DNA from: Paraburkholderia monticola
GTDB taxonomy: Bacteria; Pseudomonadota; Gammaproteobacteria; Burkholderiales; Burkholderiaceae
Direction of reading: 5' to 3'
Length of the DNA: 64,000 nt
Assembly: GCF_001580545.1 (NCBI RefSeq)
Contig: NZ_LRBG01000001.1
Coordinates: 372,001 to 436,000 of the forward strand
Numbering within the stretch: position 1 is the first letter of the stretch; each line of letters begins with the position of its first letter. The notes under the pieces were generated by a model. The model saw nothing but the letters and a program-made list of their open reading frames with translations, was not told the DNA's origin and did no database searches. Made by a program: the position numbers and the translations under genes. This document shows, one piece after another, positions 19,201-28,523 of the stretch.

Positions 19201-20889
19201 TCAGCGGCCCAGCATCGGCAGATTCAGGCCCGCCTCGCGCGCCGTCTGCTGCGCGAGTTCATAGCCCGCATCCGCGTGACGCATCACGCCGGTTGCCGGA
19301 TCGTTCAGCAGCACGCGACCCAGGCGCTTGTGCGCGGCGTCCGTGCCGTCCGCGACGATCACGACGCCCGAGTGCTGCGAGAAGCCCATGCCGACGCCGC
19401 CACCGTGGTGCAGCGACACCCACGACGCCCCGCCTGCCGTGTTCAGCAGCGCGTTGAGCAGCGGCCAGTCGCTGACCGCATCCGAGCCGTCCTTCATCGA
19501 TTCGGTTTCGCGATTCGGGCTCGCGACCGAACCCGTGTCGAGGTGATCGCGACCGATCACGATCGGCGCCTTCAGCTCGCCGTTCTTGACCATTTCGTTG
19601 AACGCCTGGCCGAGACGATAGCGATCCTTCACGCCGACCCAGCAGATCCGCGCCGGCAGACCCTGGAACGCGATACGTTCGCGCGCCATGTCGAGCCAGT
19701 TGTGCAGATGCGGATCGTCGGGGATCAGTTCCTTGACCTTCGCATCGGTCTTGTAGATGTCCTCGGGATCGCCCGACAGCGCAACCCAGCGGAACGGGCC
19801 CTTGCCTTCGCAGAACAGCGGACGGATATACGCCGGCACGAAGCCCGGGAAATCGAACGCGTTTTCCACGCCCATTTCGAGCGCCATCTGGCGAATGTTG
19901 TTGCCGTAGTCGAGCGTTGCCGCGCCGCGTTCCTGCAGCGTCAGCATCGCCTGCACCTGTTTGGCCATCGACTGCTTGGCCGGCGTGACGATGCTTTCCG
20001 GCGCGGTCTTCATACGCTCGCGCCAGTCTTCGACCGTCCAGCCCTGCGGCAGGTAGCCGTGAATCGGATCGTGCGCGCTCGTCTGGTCGGTCACGCAGTC
20101 CGGCGTGATGCCGCGCGCGACGCACTCGGCGAACACGTCGGCGGCATTGCCGAGCAGACCGACCGAGACCGGCTTGCCGCTCTTCTTCGCTTCGTCGAGC
20201 ATGGCGAGCGCCTCGTCGAGCGTCTTCGCCTTCTTGTCCACGTAGCGCGTCTTCAGACGGAAGTCGATGCGCGTCTCGTCGCATTCGACCGCGATCATCG
20301 AGAAGCCCGCCATCGTCGCCGCGAGCGGCTGCGCGCCGCCCATGCCGCCGAGACCGCCGGTCAGGATCCAGCGGCCCTTCGGATCGCCGTTGAAGTGCTG
20401 GTTCGCGACCGAGAAAAAGGTTTCGTAGGTGCCCTGCACGATGCCCTGGCTGCCGATGTAGATCCAGCTGCCCGCGGTCATCTGGCCGTACATCATCAGG
20501 CCCTTGCGGTCGAGTTCGTGAAAGTGTTCCCACGTTGCCCAATGCGGCACGAGGTTCGAGTTCGCGAGCAGCACGCGCGGTGCGTCCGCATGCGTGCGGA
20601 ACACGCCGACCGGCTTGCCCGATTGAATCAGCAGCGTTTCGTCTTCGTTCAGGTCCTTCAGCGACGCGAGGATCTGGTCGAAGCAATCCCAGTTGCGCGC
20701 GGCGCGGCCAATGCCGCCGTACACGACGAGCGCGTGCGGGTGCTCGGCGACTTCCGGGTCCAGATTGTTCTGGATCATCCGGTACGCGGCTTCTGCGATC
20801 CAGGTCTTGCAGGTCTTTTCCGCGCCGTGCGGTGCGCGGATCGTGCGAGACGGGTCAAGACGCGGATCGATATGTTTCGGATTGTTCAT
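19201..20889 (-). CDS. hutU: Urocanate hydratase
   Basis: 562 residues from ATG 20889, the usual length. It converts urocanate to 4-imidazolone-5-propionate using tightly bound NAD+ as an electrophile. Typical segments are [49 protein letters not shown] (the NAD-binding loop) and [21 protein letters not shown]. An in-frame start 51 bp upstream is unlikely because the family begins here. Transcribed after hutC, before hutD. Confidence 0.96.
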   Translation of the reverse strand: MNNPKHIDPRLDPSRTIRAPHGAEKTCKTWIAEAAYRMIQNNLDPEVAEHPHALVVYGGIGRAARNWDCFDQILASLKDLNEDETLLIQSGKPVGVFRTHADAPRVLLANSNLVPHWATWEHFHELDRKGLMMYGQMTAGSWIYIGSQGIVQGTYETFFSVANQHFNGDPKGRWILTGGLGGMGGAQPLAATMAGFSMIAVECDETRIDFRLKTRYVDKKAKTLDEALAMLDEAKKSGKPVSVGLLGNAADVFAECVARGITPDCVTDQTSAHDPIHGYLPQGWTVEDWRERMKTAPESIVTPAKQSMAKQVQAMLTLQERGAATLDYGNNIRQMALEMGVENAFDFPGFVPAYIRPLFCEGKGPFRWVALSGDPEDIYKTDAKVKELIPDDPHLHNWLDMARERIAFQGLPARICWVGVKDRYRLGQAFNEMVKNGELKAPIVIGRDHLDTGSVASPNRETESMKDGSDAVSDWPLLNALLNTAGGASWVSLHHGGGVGMGFSQHSGVVIVADGTDAAHKRLGRVLLNDPATGVMRHADAGYELAQQTAREAGLNLPMLGR

Positions 20890-20949
20890 GGTGTGCCTCG
20901 GGATGCGTGAAGATGTTCGATAAAGATTCTGCGAAGACAAAAAACGAAA

Positions 20950-21645
20950 TCAGAAGTGTCCAGTGAAGCGGTAACGGGTGCCCGGATGCCACAGATTCGC
21001 GATCGAGGCGACCTCGCCTTGCGACCATGTGCGCCGGTGCAGCACGAGACACGGCTCGCGTTCACTCATGTGCAACAGCTCGCGCGTCATCTCGTCGGCG
21101 GCGAGCGCCTCGATGCGGTACTCGACGCGCTGCAGCGGCGCGACGCGCACGAGGTACTGGTTCGGCGTCGTGTTCGTGAAGTCCTGCAAGGCGTATTCGG
21201 GAGCGACGGCGGGATTAACCCAGCGTTCCTCGAGCTGCACCGCCTCGTCGTTTTCGAAATGCAGCAGGCGCGAATGAAACACGGGGCTGCCCGCGCTCAC
21301 CTGCATTTCTTCGGCGAGCGCCGCATCGGCGATGCTGGCGCCGATGTTGAGCACCTTCGCCTGATAGCGATGACCGCGCGCGACGATTTCATCGGAGATG
21401 CTGCGGATCGCCACCAGTGTCGACTCGTACTTGGGCCGGGCGACGAAGGTGCCCGAGCCTTGTACGCGTGTGAGCACCTGCTCCGAGGTCAGCTCGCGCA
21501 ACGCGCGGTTGACCGTCATGCGCGCGACGCTGAACTCGCGTGCAAGCTCGTTTTCGGAGGGCACCTGGTCGCCTTCGGCCCACTCGCCCGCATGGATGCG
21601 CGCGAGGATGAAGTCCTTGATGCCCTGATAAGCCGGTGCGTTCAT
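20950..21645 (-). CDS. hutC: Histidine utilization repressor HutC (GntR/UTRA)
   Basis: 231 residues. An N-terminal GntR winged helix (residues ~8-72, with EWAEGDQVPSENELAREFSV and MTVNRALREL) is followed by a UTRA effector domain ending RYRFTGHF. HutC represses hut genes until urocanate binds. It is encoded second in the operon it controls, 25 bp after hutH, giving negative autoregulation. Candidate operators with the HutC-like core TGTATATACA lie upstream of hutH (23202-23407). Confidence 0.94.
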   Translation of the reverse strand: MNAPAYQGIKDFILARIHAGEWAEGDQVPSENELAREFSVARMTVNRALRELTSEQVLTRVQGSGTFVARPKYESTLVAIRSISDEIVARGHRYQAKVLNIGASIADAALAEEMQVSAGSPVFHSRLLHFENDEAVQLEERWVNPAVAPEYALQDFTNTTPNQYLVRVAPLQRVEYRIEALAADEMTRELLHMSEREPCLVLHRRTWSQGEVASIANLWHPGTRYRFTGHF

Positions 21646-21670
21646 GGCAGTGATCCGCGCTCCCGACGGC

Positions 21671-23191
21671 TTATTGTTCCGACGCGAACGAGAACGGGCT
21701 CAGCTTCGCGATCGAACCGTCCTGCACGCGCTTCGTGATCGCCGCGATGTCCGGCGCGAAGTAGTGATCGAGCTCGTAATGCGCCACGTCATTGCGCACG
21801 AGGTCCATCACCTTCTGCAGGCTCGGGCTCGTCTTGTGCGGCGCACGCAGATCGACGCCCTGGGCTGCGGCGAGCAGTTCGATCGACAGGATGTTCGCGG
21901 TGTTCTCGGCGATGTCGCCGAGCTTGCGCGCGGCGAACGTCGCCATCGACACGTGGTCTTCCTGGTTCGCGGAGGTGGGCAGCGAGTCGACGGAGGCCGG
22001 ATGCGCGAGCGTCTTGTTCTCCGAGGCGAGCGCGGCGGCCGTCACGTGCGCGATCATGAAGCCGGAGTTCACGCCGCCATCACGGACGAGGAACGGCGGC
22101 AGGCCCGACAGCGTCGCGTCGATCAGCAGCGCGATGCGGCGTTCGGCAAGCGCGCCGATTTCGGCCGCGGCGAGCGCGAGGTTGTCCGCCGCGAAGGCGA
22201 CCGGCTCGGCGTGGAAGTTGCCGCCCGACAGCACTTCGCCGGTGTCCGGGAAAATCAGCGGATTGTCGGAGACCGCGTTCGCTTCCATCAGCAGCGTTTG
22301 GGCGGCCTGGCGCATCTGGTCGAGACACGCGCCCATCACCTGCGGCTGGCAGCGCAGGCTGTACGGGTCCTGCACCTTGTCGCAGTCGGCGTGCGAGACG
22401 TTGATCGCCGAGCCTTGCAGCAGCGAGCGATAAGCCGTCGCCGCGTCGATCTGGCCTTGATGGCCGCGCAGTTCGTGGATGCGCGCATCGAACGGCTTGA
22501 CCGAACCCATTGCCGCATCGACCGACAGCGCGCCGGCGACGAGCCCCGTGCGGAACAGGTCTTCGATCGCGAACATGTTGTAGAGCGCGAGCGCGGTGGA
22601 AGCTTGCGTGCCGTTCAGCAGGGCCAGACCTTCCTTCGCCTGCAGCGTGAGCGGCTTCATACCGACGAGCGCGAGGCCTTCGGTCGCCGGCATGCGCTCG
22701 CCCTTCGCGAACACTTCGCCGACGCCGAGCAGGGTCGCCGACATATGCGCGAGCGGCGCGAGGTCGCCCGAAGCGCCGACCGAACCCTTGACCGGGATCA
22801 CCGGCAGCACGTCGGCGTTGAACAGCGCGATCAGCGCTTCCATCACTTCGCGGCGGATGCCCGAATGACCGCGGCCGAGGCTCGAGAGCTTCAACGCGAT
22901 CAGCAGACGCACGACCGGGCGCGACATCGGCTCGCCGACGCCCACTGCGTGCGACAGCACCAGATTGCGCTGCAGCAGTTCGAGCTGGTCACGCGGGATG
23001 TGCGTGCTGGCGAGACGGCCGAAGCCTGTATTGATACCGTAGGCCGGCTCGCCCTTGGCGGTGATGTCGGCGACGGCTTGTGCGCACGCGTCGATGGCGG
23101 CGTGGCTGGCGGGATCGAGTTGAAGTGTGACCTGCTCACGCGCGATCTGGCGCAGTTGCGGGAGGGTCAGGTAGCCGGGCTTCAGAATCAT
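21671..23191 (-). CDS. hutH: Histidine ammonia-lyase
   Basis: 506 residues, normal length. It removes ammonia from histidine to form urocanate. The Ala-Ser-Gly triad that cyclises to the MIO electrophile is in [16 protein letters not shown] (Ala140-Ser141-Gly142). [10 protein letters not shown] near residue 51 provides the active-site tyrosine. [18 protein letters not shown] closes the active site. It is the first gene of the minus-strand hut operon, so its upstream region holds the operon promoter. Confidence 0.97.
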   Translation of the reverse strand: MILKPGYLTLPQLRQIAREQVTLQLDPASHAAIDACAQAVADITAKGEPAYGINTGFGRLASTHIPRDQLELLQRNLVLSHAVGVGEPMSRPVVRLLIALKLSSLGRGHSGIRREVMEALIALFNADVLPVIPVKGSVGASGDLAPLAHMSATLLGVGEVFAKGERMPATEGLALVGMKPLTLQAKEGLALLNGTQASTALALYNMFAIEDLFRTGLVAGALSVDAAMGSVKPFDARIHELRGHQGQIDAATAYRSLLQGSAINVSHADCDKVQDPYSLRCQPQVMGACLDQMRQAAQTLLMEANAVSDNPLIFPDTGEVLSGGNFHAEPVAFAADNLALAAAEIGALAERRIALLIDATLSGLPPFLVRDGGVNSGFMIAHVTAAALASENKTLAHPASVDSLPTSANQEDHVSMATFAARKLGDIAENTANILSIELLAAAQGVDLRAPHKTSPSLQKVMDLVRNDVAHYELDHYFAPDIAAITKRVQDGSIAKLSPFSFASEQ

Positions 23192-23201
23192 GGTTGTCGT
23201 C

Positions 23202-23214
23202 CTGTCTATACAAG
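23202..23214 (-). promoter_or_regulatory. Imperfect candidate HutC operator nearest hutH
   Basis: CTGTCTATACAAG matches one half of the two better sites upstream (TATACAAG arm) and partly the other. It lies 11 bp before the hutH start, where a bound repressor would cover the leader. Confidence 0.45.
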
Positions 23215-23239
23215 TTCAAATAAGTCTAGCGGGCCGTTC

Positions 23240-23251
23240 TTGTATATACAA
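23240..23251 (-). promoter_or_regulatory. Candidate HutC operator, perfect palindrome
   Basis: TTGTATATACAA is a perfect 12-bp palindrome 49 bp before the hutH start. HutC sites described in pseudomonads have a similar CTTGTA...TACAAG form. Position and sequence make this the most likely main operator of the operon. Confidence 0.7.
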
Positions 23252-23395
23252 CTTCTTTTTCGAGATTTTGTGCCTGGGGATTTCCATTATTTGCCGCGTC
23301 ATTTCGGCGAGGGAGATCGGAAGGCTGGCCCGCGGGTCGGGGCGGCGAGTCCGGGATGCGTGGGACGGTGTGACCGCTGTGGGTTGATCCCGTAC

Positions 23396-23407
23396 TTGTA
23401 TATACAC
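23396..23407 (-). promoter_or_regulatory. Distal candidate HutC operator
   Basis: TTGTATATACAC differs from the perfect site by one base and lies about 205 bp upstream of hutH, past the 3' end of the neighbouring LysR gene. The distance to the perfect site is 156 bp, which would allow looping between bound HutC dimers. Confidence 0.6.
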
Positions 23408-23491
23408 CTTCGCGTCGCCGGTCGCACGGCAAGCCGGACGCGCCGGCCCGCCCAACCATTCAGTTATAGGCGAGCCGGCTTGCGGCGCGGA

Positions 23492-24415
23492 CTAGAGCCT
23501 GACCCGCGCCGCGATGAAATCGAGAAAGGACTGCACGCGCCCCGCGAGCGAGACGCTCTGGTAGTACACCGCATGCACCGGCTGCCGTCGATCGACGAGC
23601 AGGTTGCCGAGAATCGGCACGAGGCGCTGTTCGCGCACGTCGGCGGCGGTCATGAAGTCGGCGAGACAGGCGACGCCCGAGCTGGACAGCGCCAGTTGCC
23701 GCAACGTTTCGCCGCTCGACGCGGTGATCGACGGTTCGATCTTCAGCAGCGCGGTGTCGTCGTCTTGCGCCCGGCTGCCGCGGCGCCTGTTGCCGGCCGC
23801 GCGCAGCGGCCAGCGATTCAGATGCTCGGGCGCCGTAAAACCGATCAGCCGATGCCCGCGCAACGCGTCGAGCGTCGTCGGCTCGCCGTGCTCGGCCAGA
23901 TACGCCGGGCTCGCGAGCACGCGCAGCCGGCTCTCGCCGAGCGCGCGCGCGTGCAGCGTCGAATCCTGCAGCGCGCCGATCCGGATCGCGATGTCGACCT
24001 TCTGTTCGAGCAGATCGACGATCCGCTCGTTGCTGGTCAGCTCCAGCCGGATCTCCGGATACAGCGCCGAAAACGCGCTCATATGCGGCGCCACGCAATG
24101 CAGCATGAACGGCGACGCCGCGTCCACGCGCAAGCGCCCCGACGGCCGTTCGCGGCCGCGCGCGACCGACTCCTCGGCCTCTTCGAGCGCGTCGAGAATC
24201 GCGCGGGCGCGCCGCAGGAAGGCGTCGCCCTCCTCGGTCAGATGTAGCCGACGCGTGGTGCGCCGCACGAGCGCCGTATCGAGCTTCTGTTCGAGGCGGG
24301 TGAGCGCGCGGCTCACGCCGGAGACGGTCTGCCCCAGCTTCTCGGCCGCCGCCGTGATCGAGCCACTGTCGATCACGGTGACGAACACGAGCAATTCGTC
24401 GGTGGACGTTTTCAT
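23492..24415 (-). CDS. LysR-family transcriptional regulator
   Basis: 307 residues from ATG 24415; a TTG 12 bp upstream is also in frame. The winged helix occupies residues ~3-62 (DELLVFVTVIDSGSITAAAE, then RRTTRRLHLTEEGDAFL). A periplasmic-binding-like effector domain fills the rest. It resembles the subgroup that controls divergent oxidoreductase genes. It faces away from the NAD-dependent epimerase at 24520 with a shared 104-bp control region that contains an 8-bp dyad, and is probably the regulator of that gene. Its 3' end points at the hut promoter. Confidence 0.92.
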   Translation of the reverse strand: MKTSTDELLVFVTVIDSGSITAAAEKLGQTVSGVSRALTRLEQKLDTALVRRTTRRLHLTEEGDAFLRRARAILDALEEAEESVARGRERPSGRLRVDAASPFMLHCVAPHMSAFSALYPEIRLELTSNERIVDLLEQKVDIAIRIGALQDSTLHARALGESRLRVLASPAYLAEHGEPTTLDALRGHRLIGFTAPEHLNRWPLRAAGNRRRGSRAQDDDTALLKIEPSITASSGETLRQLALSSSGVACLADFMTAADVREQRLVPILGNLLVDRRQPVHAVYYQSVSLAGRVQSFLDFIAARVRL

Positions 24416-24423
24416 TGTTGATT

Positions 24424-24443
24424 TCAAATCAAGATTGATTTGA
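24424..24443. promoter_or_regulatory. Candidate LysR operator
   Basis: TCAAATCA and TGATTTGA form a perfect 8-bp inverted repeat around AGAT, 8 bp before the LysR start and 76 bp before the divergent epimerase gene. Form and position fit a LysR-type binding site used for autoregulation and control of the neighbour. Confidence 0.6.
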
Positions 24444-24519
24444 GACTAACACGCTTTTTGCGAGAATCCGCGCGAGCGATACTGCGCACCTGTCCTCGTT
24501 TTTTCATCGGGAGTACGTC

Positions 24520-25434
24520 TTGAAGATTTTCGTTACTGGCGCAAGCGGTTTTATCGGCGGCTCGATCGCGGCGCATCTGGCGCGCGCCGGCCATCAGGTA
24601 CGCGGGCTGATCCGCAAGCCCGAACATAGCGCCGAGCTGCAACGACTCGGCATCGAACCGGTGATCGGCACGCTCGACGATCGCGCGTTGCTGATCGCCG
24701 AAGCGCAAGCGGCCGACGCCGTCGTCAACGCCGCGAGCAGCGATCACGAAGGCGCGGTGCGCGCGCTGATCGACGGACTCGCGGGTTCGGATAAGGTATT
24801 GCTGCACACCAGCGGCTCGAGCATCGTCGGCGATGCGTCGGGCGGCGAAGCGGGTGAAGCACGCATCTATCATGAAGACGCGTTGCCGACCCCGACCGCT
24901 GACAAGGCCGCGCGCGTCGCGATCGATCAACTCGTGCTCGACGCCGCGCAACGCAAGGTTCGCTCGGCCGTGCTGTGCAACACGCTGATCTACGGTCACG
25001 GCGCGGTGGCCGGCAGCGCGAGCGTGCAGTTGCCGCGCCTCGTGCGCCAGGCGCAGAAGAGCGGCGTCGTGCGTCATGTGGGCAGCGGCGGCAACATCTG
25101 GTCGAACGTGCATATCGACGACGTCGCCGAGCTGTATCGCCTCGCGCTCGATAAAACCCCTGCCGGCACGTTCTATTTCGTCGAAAGCGGCGAAGCGTCG
25201 TTCCGCGACATGAGCGCCGCGATCGCGCGCGCGATGAAGCTCGGCGCGCCGCAGGACTGGCCGCTCGACGACGCGAAACAGGAATGGGGCTACGAAATGG
25301 CCTCGTACGGTCTCGGCTCGAACAGCCGCGTGCGCGGCGAACGCGCGCGCGAGCTGCTCGGCTGGCAACCGCGGCGCACCTCGGTGATCGAGTGGATCGA
25401 GCGCGACATGATGGCGTCGCAAAGCACCGTGTGA
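24520..25434 (+). CDS. NAD-dependent epimerase/dehydratase family protein (extended SDR)
   Basis: 304 residues starting at TTG 24520, chosen because GGGAG precedes it by about 6 bp and the Rossmann strand MKIFVTGASGFIGGSIAAHL begins there. The TGASGFIG motif binds NAD(P). The family's YxxxK pair is not obvious; the central region reads LLHTSGSSIVGD, which is the atypical SDR arrangement seen in proteins annotated as nucleoside-diphosphate-sugar epimerase-like. The substrate is unknown. It is divergent from the LysR gene and probably controlled by it. Confidence 0.87.
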   Translation: MKIFVTGASGFIGGSIAAHLARAGHQVRGLIRKPEHSAELQRLGIEPVIGTLDDRALLIAEAQAADAVVNAASSDHEGAVRALIDGLAGSDKVLLHTSGSSIVGDASGGEAGEARIYHEDALPTPTADKAARVAIDQLVLDAAQRKVRSAVLCNTLIYGHGAVAGSASVQLPRLVRQAQKSGVVRHVGSGGNIWSNVHIDDVAELYRLALDKTPAGTFYFVESGEASFRDMSAAIARAMKLGAPQDWPLDDAKQEWGYEMASYGLGSNSRVRGERARELLGWQPRRTSVIEWIERDMMASQSTV

Positions 25435-25577
25435 CAAGGCGTTGCGCGCCGCGCGAGAGCGGCGCGCGCCGTAAGCTGTGTAAGCCCGGCCGTTGCGAAT
25501 CCGTAAGCTCCTTTCGATAGAATCGCGTGCATCTGGAGGTGCGCTTCGCACCGTTGCAAACGAGCCCGATTCGATCG

Positions 25578-25760
25578 ATGACCCTCGCGCTGAATTTCGA
25601 CTGGCTAACCAACCTGCTGGCGATTCTGTTCGTCGTCGCGTGTCTGTACGACACGCGCTACGACGAATACGGCGTATTGACGCTGTCCGCCGCCGCGATG
25701 AGCCTCATCGTGATGGCGATCGAGATGTTTCTCCGACCCGCCTTCGAGATGGCGCTCTAG
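25578..25760 (+). CDS. Small two-helix membrane protein
   Basis: 60 residues from ATG 25578; a GTG at 25527 would extend it to 77. The sequence has two hydrophobic stretches: LTNLLAILFVVACLYDTRYD and VLTLSAAAMSLIVMAIEMFL. It should span the inner membrane twice. No family is recognised. The gene follows the epimerase by 143 bp on the same strand and is convergent with DUF899. Confidence 0.6.
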   Translation: MTLALNFDWLTNLLAILFVVACLYDTRYDEYGVLTLSAAAMSLIVMAIEMFLRPAFEMAL

Positions 25761-25782
25761 CGCGCCACCCCGCCTCACCCCT

Positions 25783-26529
25783 TCACACCGTGTACGAGCC
25801 GCACGCCGGGCAAGCTCCGTGCGCCTGGTCGCCATAGCGGTCGTGATGCTTGACCCAGTCCATCAGATTGCTCTTCTCGTTGCGGCCTTTCGGCGTGATG
25901 TCGAGATGCGCGTAGGTGTTCAGGAAGCGCTCGTCGCCGCGTCCGTAGCATGAGTACGTGTGGTACACGTCGCCGCTTTCGTCCTTGAAGAACACGCTGT
26001 GGCCGTGCTGTTCGTCGATGCCGACGTCCTGCTCGGTGAAGTTGTAGAACGCCTTCCTGCTCGCCAGTTGCTCGGGCGTGAACGACACGTGGTAGTCGAA
26101 ATTGAAATCGCTGCCGCTCGACGACACCCACGGAAACGTCCATCCCATGCGCCGTTTGAACGCGTCGATCTTCTCGAGCGGCGCGTGCGAGACCGTCACG
26201 TAGCTGACGTCGTGATGTTCGAGATGCGTGAGAATGCCGCTCATATGGTCCGACAGGAACGAGCAGCCGATGCAGCCCTCCTCCCAGTCCGGCCCCAGCA
26301 TGAAGTGATAGACGATCAGCTGGCTGCGGCCATTGAACAGCTCCGCGAGCGTCTTCCTGCCCTGCGGCGTATCGAACGTATAGAGCTTGTCGACCTTGAC
26401 CCACGGCAATTCGCGGCGCTTCTTCGCGAGTTCGTCGCCGGCGCGCATATGGGCTTTTTCGTCGGCCAGCAGCGCGCGGCTCGCGGCGAGCCACTCTTCG
26501 CGGCTGCCGATTCGATGTTGCGGTTCCAT
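25783..26529 (-). CDS. DUF899 thioredoxin-like family protein
   Basis: 248 residues. DUF899 proteins have a thioredoxin-type fold and are often mis-described as dithiol-disulfide isomerases. Typical blocks are ELPWVKVDKLYTFDTPQG, QLIVYHFMLGPDWEEGCIGC (with cysteines in a CIGC arrangement), and DVYHTYSCYGRGDERFLNTY. The C-terminus carries a CPAC pair. No signal peptide, so cytoplasmic. The role is unknown. AAGGAGACG gives a good ribosome site. Confidence 0.88.
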   Translation of the reverse strand: MEPQHRIGSREEWLAASRALLADEKAHMRAGDELAKKRRELPWVKVDKLYTFDTPQGRKTLAELFNGRSQLIVYHFMLGPDWEEGCIGCSFLSDHMSGILTHLEHHDVSYVTVSHAPLEKIDAFKRRMGWTFPWVSSSGSDFNFDYHVSFTPEQLASRKAFYNFTEQDVGIDEQHGHSVFFKDESGDVYHTYSCYGRGDERFLNTYAHLDITPKGRNEKSNLMDWVKHHDRYGDQAHGACPACGSYTV

Positions 26530-26709
26530 CTGCGTCTCCTTTCCTGCTGAATGCAGGCCCCAACCATAAGGTTATGGTTTAGAAGCGCAGACGCGAAAGT
26601 CAAGAAAAGCGGGCAAAGGGCGGGAGCAAAAAAGAGACGCGGCACGCCGCGGATCAATCCGCGACGCGCCGCGTCAAGGTGGAGATCAACTCACTACCTG
26701 CTACCCAAC

Positions 26710-28092
26710 TCAGATCGCCCAGCCGCCGACATAGAACCCGACCAGCACCGCCGCGATCGCCACGGTACCCACGTTGAGCTTGCGATACTCGCCGCTGACG
26801 ATGCGCCCGATCACGAGCGTCGCGAAGCCGAGCATGATGCCGGTCACGATGTTCGCGGTCAGCACGATGAACACCGCGCACACGAGCCCCGCCATCGCGT
26901 CGACCATGTCGTCCATATGCAGCTTGCTCACGTTCGACAGCATCAGCAGCCCCACGTACATCAGCGCGGGCGCGGTCGCATACGACGGCACCAGCGCGGC
27001 GAGCGGCGAGAAGAACATCACGACCAGAAACAGCAGACCGACGACGGCCGCCGCCATCCCGGTCTTCGCGCCCGCCGCGACGCCGACCGTCGACTCGATA
27101 TATGCCGCCGCCGGCGCGCCGCCCAGCAGGCCCGAGAAGATCGAGCTCAGCGAATCGGCGGTCAACGCGCGGCCGCCGTTGATGATGCGGCCGTTTTCGT
27201 CGAGCTGCCCCGCCTGGCCCGCGACCGCGCGGATCGTGCCGGTCGCGTCGAACACGGCGGTCATCACCAGCGCCAGCACGCTCGGCAGCACCGCCATCGA
27301 CAGCGCGCCCTTCACGTCCATCGCGCCGATCAGCGAAGCATGCCCCGGCGCGCTCAACGACGGCACCGCGAAGATGCCGTGGAACGCGACGGCCGGATCG
27401 ATCGCCAGCCCGATCGCCGAGATCGCGACGATCACGATCAGGATCGAACCCGGCACGCGCCGCCGCACCAGTCCGACGATCGCGGCGAGTCCCGCGACCG
27501 ACATCAGCGCCGGCAACGCCGTGATATTGCCGAGCGACACCGGCAGCCCGGCGCCCGGATTCTTGACGACGAGGCCGACGTCGTTGGCGGCGATCAGCAG
27601 CAGGAACAGGCCGATGCCGATCCCGGTGCCATGCGCGATGCCGGCCGGCAGATTGCGCAGGATCCACGAACGCACCCCGGTCACGGAGATCGTGGTGAAC
27701 ACGACACCCATCAGGAACACCGCGCCGAGCGCGACGGTCGGATGCAGCCCCTTGCCGAGCACGAGGCCGAACGCCGTGAACGCGGTCAGCGAGATCGCGC
27801 AGCCGATCGCGATCGGCAGACGCGCCCACACCCCCATCAGCAGCGAGCCGAACGCCGTGGTCAGACACACGGCGACGAACACCGCGCTCGTATCGAAGCC
27901 CGCTTTGCCGAACATGCCCGGCACGACGAACACGGAATAGACCATCGCGAGGAAGGTCGTGATGCCCGCGACGATCTCCGTACGCTGCGTGCTGCCGCGT
28001 GCGGTGATGTCGAAGTAGCGGTCGAGAAAGCCCTTCGAATCGAAGGATTCGCTCGCGACGTCGGTATTCGCGAGGGCCTGGGGTTCCATCAT
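26710..28092 (-). CDS. NCS2-family purine permease (AzgA/GhxP-like)
   Basis: 460 residues with about 12-14 membrane helices. NCS2 carriers import nucleobases with protons; the AzgA-type subgroup takes guanine, hypoxanthine or adenine. Recognisable blocks are [20 protein letters not shown] at the N-terminus, [35 protein letters not shown] and [20 protein letters not shown] (re-entrant substrate-site helix). AAGGAGG lies 9 bp before the start. It is a single gene preceded by a hairpin leader (28118-28148) that could regulate it. Confidence 0.93.
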   Translation of the reverse strand: MMEPQALANTDVASESFDSKGFLDRYFDITARGSTQRTEIVAGITTFLAMVYSVFVVPGMFGKAGFDTSAVFVAVCLTTAFGSLLMGVWARLPIAIGCAISLTAFTAFGLVLGKGLHPTVALGAVFLMGVVFTTISVTGVRSWILRNLPAGIAHGTGIGIGLFLLLIAANDVGLVVKNPGAGLPVSLGNITALPALMSVAGLAAIVGLVRRRVPGSILIVIVAISAIGLAIDPAVAFHGIFAVPSLSAPGHASLIGAMDVKGALSMAVLPSVLALVMTAVFDATGTIRAVAGQAGQLDENGRIINGGRALTADSLSSIFSGLLGGAPAAAYIESTVGVAAGAKTGMAAAVVGLLFLVVMFFSPLAALVPSYATAPALMYVGLLMLSNVSKLHMDDMVDAMAGLVCAVFIVLTANIVTGIMLGFATLVIGRIVSGEYRKLNVGTVAIAAVLVGFYVGGWAI

Positions 28093-28117
28093 GATGAGTG
28101 CCTCCTTTATCAGCGTG

Positions 28118-28148
28118 CTGAAACGGCCGCTTCTGCGGCCGTCATCAG
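28118..28148 (-). promoter_or_regulatory. Hairpin in the 5' leader of the purine permease gene
   Basis: On the minus strand ACGGCCGC and GCGGCCGT pair around an AGAA tetraloop, extended below a small internal loop by CTGA/TCAG. It ends about 10 bp before the ribosome site. It is too strong to be chance in a leader and may affect translation, mRNA stability or attenuation. I could not match it to a known purine riboswitch. Confidence 0.5.
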
Positions 28149-28247
28149 GGTTCGTCTCGTGGATTTATCGGTGTGAATCGCGCTTTTCTGAGTCGCAATG
28201 TAGGTGAAGACAAATATGTGTCCAATCGCATGAATGGCATGCCGGAC

Positions 28248-28261
28248 ATGTCGCGCGACAT
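28248..28261. promoter_or_regulatory. 14-bp perfect palindrome
   Basis: ATGTCGCGCGACAT is self-complementary over its full length, in the middle of a non-coding region about 155 bp upstream of the purine permease. A nearby GCGCGAC repeat occurs at 28271-28277. It could be an operator for a repressor of the permease. Confidence 0.4.
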
Positions 28262-28523
28262 ATAACTTTTGCGCGACGGTCGCTCGCGCCACCGCGCCGC
28301 GCGTTTACACCTACGGCATGGGGCCGCTATCGGCGCCGAGGTTCCGGGCAAGCGGCGTGCAGCGCGGTACGGCCAGCCAGTCTGCAGCGGTCTGCAAAAC
28401 AGCTCGCCAGGCAGCCCGCGAAAGCCGGTCCGCGCGGCCGCGCGGGTTAAACTCTGGGCCGTGCCCCATCCAACCGCGGCGGCTCATCGCGCCCGTCCGC
28501 ACCAGCCCGTGGAGTTTTTCCTG

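Larger units (their letters stand above)
28093..28523. other. Intergenic region between NCS2 permease and PRC-barrel lipoprotein genes
   Basis: A 431-bp divergent control region. It contains the hairpin at 28118-28148 and a 14-bp palindrome at 28248-28261. An AT-richer patch around 28190-28270 may hold the permease promoter. No gene is convincing; open frames on both strands look non-coding. Confidence 0.5.

Noticed and set aside
19165..20910. 581-codon plus-strand open frame
   Set aside because: Lies opposite hutU, a highly conserved enzyme. The Arg-rich product has no domain.
21644..24247. 867-codon plus-strand open frame
   Set aside because: It is antisense to hutH and the LysR gene, whose products are clear family members. 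Its composition (very high Arg/His/Gln/Val) is the usual shadow of GC-rich codon use.
26551..28176. 541-codon plus-strand open frame
   Set aside because: Antisense to the NCS2 permease; low-complexity Arg/His/Asp-rich product.
28093..28262. Xanthine (NMT1-motif) or purine riboswitch upstream of the NCS2 permease
   Set aside because: The gene type fits, but I could not match the conserved core from memory, so only the hairpin is reported.
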